A DNA stretch of 64,000 nt from Cyrtodaria siliqua (taxonomy: Eukaryota > Mollusca > Bivalvia > Adapedonta > Hiatellidae): the NCBI GenBank assembly GCA_037043455.1, contig JAWPHD010010252.1, forward strand, positions 31,586 through 95,585. The letters run 5' to 3'. The notes under the pieces were generated by a model, which saw only the letters and a program-made list of their open reading frames with translations, searched no databases and was not told the origin of the DNA. How positions within the stretch are numbered: the stretch's first letter is position 1; each line of letters opens with the position of its first letter. Shown here piece after piece: positions 61,845-64,000 of the stretch. The position numbers were made by a program, and so were the translations under genes.

Positions 61845-61940
61845 AGTACGTAGGAGGCCATGGTGTCCGCACCGACCATGGTGTCCGCGGATATCATGGC
61901 CTAGGCGTAGGAGGCCATAGTGTCCGCAAGGCCATGGTGT
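61845..61940 (+). repeat. Short repeats of CCATGGTGTCCGC
   Basis: Four units of 'ggccatggtgtccgc' in tandem, two separated by an imperfect inverted copy. Related in inverted form to the 49-bp repeat at 63199-63346. Confidence 0.8.
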
Positions 61941-61999
61941 CCGCAGGGGGAATCTCAACGTTATGTGATCGCGTGTAAGGTGCTGTTATAGCATATTGG

Positions 62000-62305
62000 G
62001 TGGAGAAATAGTTACTGAATAGAACTGAATACTCATCAATACATTATAGGTTATTTGGAGCCGCCCCAGAGAAAGTTGAAGGTGTATTATAACTTATTGA
62101 GTGGGTGAGTGGGGTATTGAATTGAATTGAATATTGTCCAACGGCTCATCAACACATCAGAGGTTATTCCCCCCCCCCCCCCCCCCCCCCCCACCCACTC
62201 AGTAATTTATAATATACCTCCAGCTTTCTCTGGGGCAGCTCTAAATAACCTACAATGTATTAATGAGCCGTTAAACAATATTCAATTCAATTCAATTTAC
62301 TCATT
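62000..62305. repeat. Head-to-head copies of the 'aacggctcatcaacac' repeat around a poly-C tract
   Basis: 62110-62155 (ATTGAATTGAATATTGTCCA then AACGGCTCATCAACACA) is mirrored at 62255-62300. C runs at 62169-62192. Confidence 0.8.
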
Positions 62306-62311
62306 TAGTCA

Positions 62312-62640
62312 TTATTTCTCCACCCAATACGTTATAATACCTCCTATAGAGTCCACAGCCTGTCCGGTCATCGCACATTTAAAGAGGAAAGCATAGTGGC
62401 GAACTGTAAATGCGTCCACCACCAAGCAAAATGATAGGGTCATACTGATAGGGTCAAAACCTCTTTTGATAAACCTTCTAACAAGTTTAAGAAAGATAGC
62501 ATGAAAGTGAGCAACGATCTTACGAAGTTTGTAAATCACGTCACCATAGAAGTCAGGTTGTGATAGTCCTTGTCGCAGAAGAGTTCTTAAATTACTTTTA
62601 TATTTGCAAAGGAGATCAGGGTTACAAGTTAGATACAACC
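62312..62640 (-). pseudogene. YLDD-type RT relic, copy 5 (C-terminal part)
   Basis: An uninterrupted 108-codon minus-strand frame reads NPDLLCKYKSNLRTLLRQGL, SQPDFYGDVIYKLRKIVAHF and KRGFDPI, then a VRHYAFLFKCAMTGQAVDS segment. These blocks are collinear with the shifted-frame remains in copies 1 and 3, so this is the best-preserved part of the element's C-terminus. It is truncated at both ends; the RT core is missing. Confidence 0.75.
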
Positions 62641-62740
62641 CTGTTTCCCTTACAAAAGGGACTCAACATCCGGCCAAGTGTGTGCGGTATGAATTTCAAT
62701 ATGCAAATATGTTGGTTCTTATCAGTTTCATTGCGTAATA

Positions 62741-62858
62741 GTCAATAACGGCCTAAAGGGATACCACGGTAAATTGTGTAACAGTAATTATCATCGCAGC
62801 GGGGTAATAACCACATATCACGCACCTGACCGTGGTATCCCATTAGGCGGTTAATGAC
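62741..62858. mobile_element. 118-bp element with 30-bp terminal inverted repeats
   Basis: GTCAATAACGGCCTAAAGGG plus ATACCACGGT at the left is mirrored at the right with four mismatches (GTCATTAACCGCCTAATGGG..). The internal 58 bp has no coding frame. Confidence 0.75.
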
Positions 62859-63198
62859 TTTTATGTAATGACACTGATAAGAGCCACATGATTGTATCTC
62901 GGTTAGCACTCCCCACTCCACCCACCCACCCTCTCTGTCTCATACACGCACACATACATGTGTAGCAACGAAATAATACGTATTACCCAGGACCAACACT
63001 CCCCTCATACACACACGCATACACATGATAAATAATAATTATACACTTACTGCAACTTGAAACTGAATAAATCATACGTTTACAACTTATAGATCAAATA
63101 TATTAGTTTATTTGGGTAATATTTTTGGGTCTATGTTACATTTATACTATCTGGAATTATATATATTATGTTTTTGTATTGGAAGCAGACATCGTCGT

Positions 63199-63346
63199 GA
63201 TATGACCGAAAGATTGGTATCCGCGGATGGCCTCCTACACATGTATGTATATGACCGAAACATTGGTATCCGCGGATGGCCTCCTACACATGTATGTATA
63301 TGACCGAAACATTGGTATCCGCGGATGGCCTCCTACACATGTATGT
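63199..63346 (+). repeat. 49-bp tandem repeat, 3 units
   Basis: Units start at 63201, 63250 and 63299: TATGACCGAAACATTGGTAT + CCGCGGATGGCCTCCTACAC + ATGTATGTA. Confidence 0.93.
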
Positions 63347-63439
63347 AAACTGGACAGTACCGTGTATCGGAGTCTATCCTCCGAACACGTTAAACAACCA
63401 CACGAATCTATTCGATTATAAGAGTGGGTCTGGTTCCTG

Positions 63440-64000
63440 GACTCCTATGTAGCCTTCCCTTATCTCTGTATTGATGAGCCGTTAAACCATTCAATTCAAT
63501 TTCCTTATTCAGGCATTATTTCACACTCACGAAGTTATAATACCACCTTCCATTCTCTCTGGGGCGGCTCTGAATAACCTATAATGTGTTAATGAGCCGT
63601 TAAACAAGGTTCAGTTCAATTCAATTCAATTTCCATATTTAGTCATTATTTCATCACTCAGTAAGTTATAATACCACTTTCCATTCCCTCTGAGACGGCT
63701 CTGAATAACCTATAATGTGTTAATGAACCGTTAAACAAGGTTCAGTTCAATTCAATTCAATTTCCATATTTAGTCATTATTTCATCAATCAGTAAGTTAT
63801 AATACCACTTTCCATTCCCTCTGGGGCGGCTCTGAATAATATATAATGTGTTGTTGAGCCGTTAAGCAAGATTCAATTCAATTCAATTTACTTATCTAGT
63901 CAATATTTCACCACTCAGTAAGTTATAATACACCATACCACTTTCTCTGGGATAGCTCTAAATAATCTGTAATGTGTTGATGAGCCTTTGAACAATATTC
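63440..64000 (+). repeat. 131-bp tandem repeat, ~4 units, runs off the window
   Basis: 'ataatgtgtt(a/g)atgagccgttaa' recurs at 63581, 63712, 63843 and about 63969; each unit carries 'attcaattcaattt' and 'ctctggggcggctctgaat'. Confidence 0.9.

Overview
The window looks like AT-rich nuclear DNA from an animal, most likely a marine bivalve mollusc. Three things point that way: an intron-split arrestin-fold gene with canonical GT/AG junctions, many non-LTR and YLDD-type reverse transcriptase relics, and dispersed repeats of types I associate with bivalve genomes (for example the 'agctcacctgagccgaagg' repeat near 10540 and the 'aacggctcatcaacac' repeat near 11355, 35480 and 62120). No bacterial-type operon, CRISPR array or complete virus is visible. 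The organism call is inference from memory of such repeats; no database search was possible.

The one gene that can be reconstructed is an alpha-arrestin (arrestin domain-containing protein, ARRDC family) on the minus strand. Seven coding exons lie between 20378 and 2841. All splice phases agree and the exons join to a 444-residue protein with both arrestin lobes. Its six introns carry most of the repeats in the first 20 kb. A separate exon-like block, also on the minus strand, lies at 61680-61793 and belongs to an unidentified gene.

The rest is repetitive. From left to right: an inverted/direct dispersed repeat family (250-2590, 22830-23960, 34190-34380); YLDD reverse-transcriptase relics (3367-4560, 9405-10350, 18525-20115, 36750-36845, 62312-62640), two of them carrying nested insertions; a 35-bp minisatellite (6775-7400); a 909-bp terminal-inverted-repeat element (7408-8316); a degenerate ~190-bp tandem repeat (10950-13790); a short repeat family with a CAGACTC/GAGTCTG stem; a duplicated terminal-inverted-repeat element carrying a tRNA-like sequence (25864-26783 and, inverted, 31402-32213); a 21-bp minisatellite open in both directions (34380-35170); degenerate ~150-bp tandem repeats (39480-40450, 45530-47740) with a reverse-transcriptase relic inside the second; a long (GAT)n tract (42751-42935); an L1/Tx1-like 3' end (51660-53320); a 32-bp satellite of about 4.6 kb (55083-60857) split by a 5'-truncated non-LTR retrotransposon; and a 56-bp minisatellite (61020-61660).

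The most unusual structure is a set of at least eight long imperfect palindromes (around 4857, 8642, 17011, 17362, 20763, 38492, 42496 and 44332). Six different arm sequences share one design: at mirror-symmetric positions both arms carry the tetramer CTCG in the same, not inverted, orientation, usually at two concentric levels. Several also share fixed, non-identical ends and lie near a TGACGTCA octamer. I do not recognise this as a named element class.
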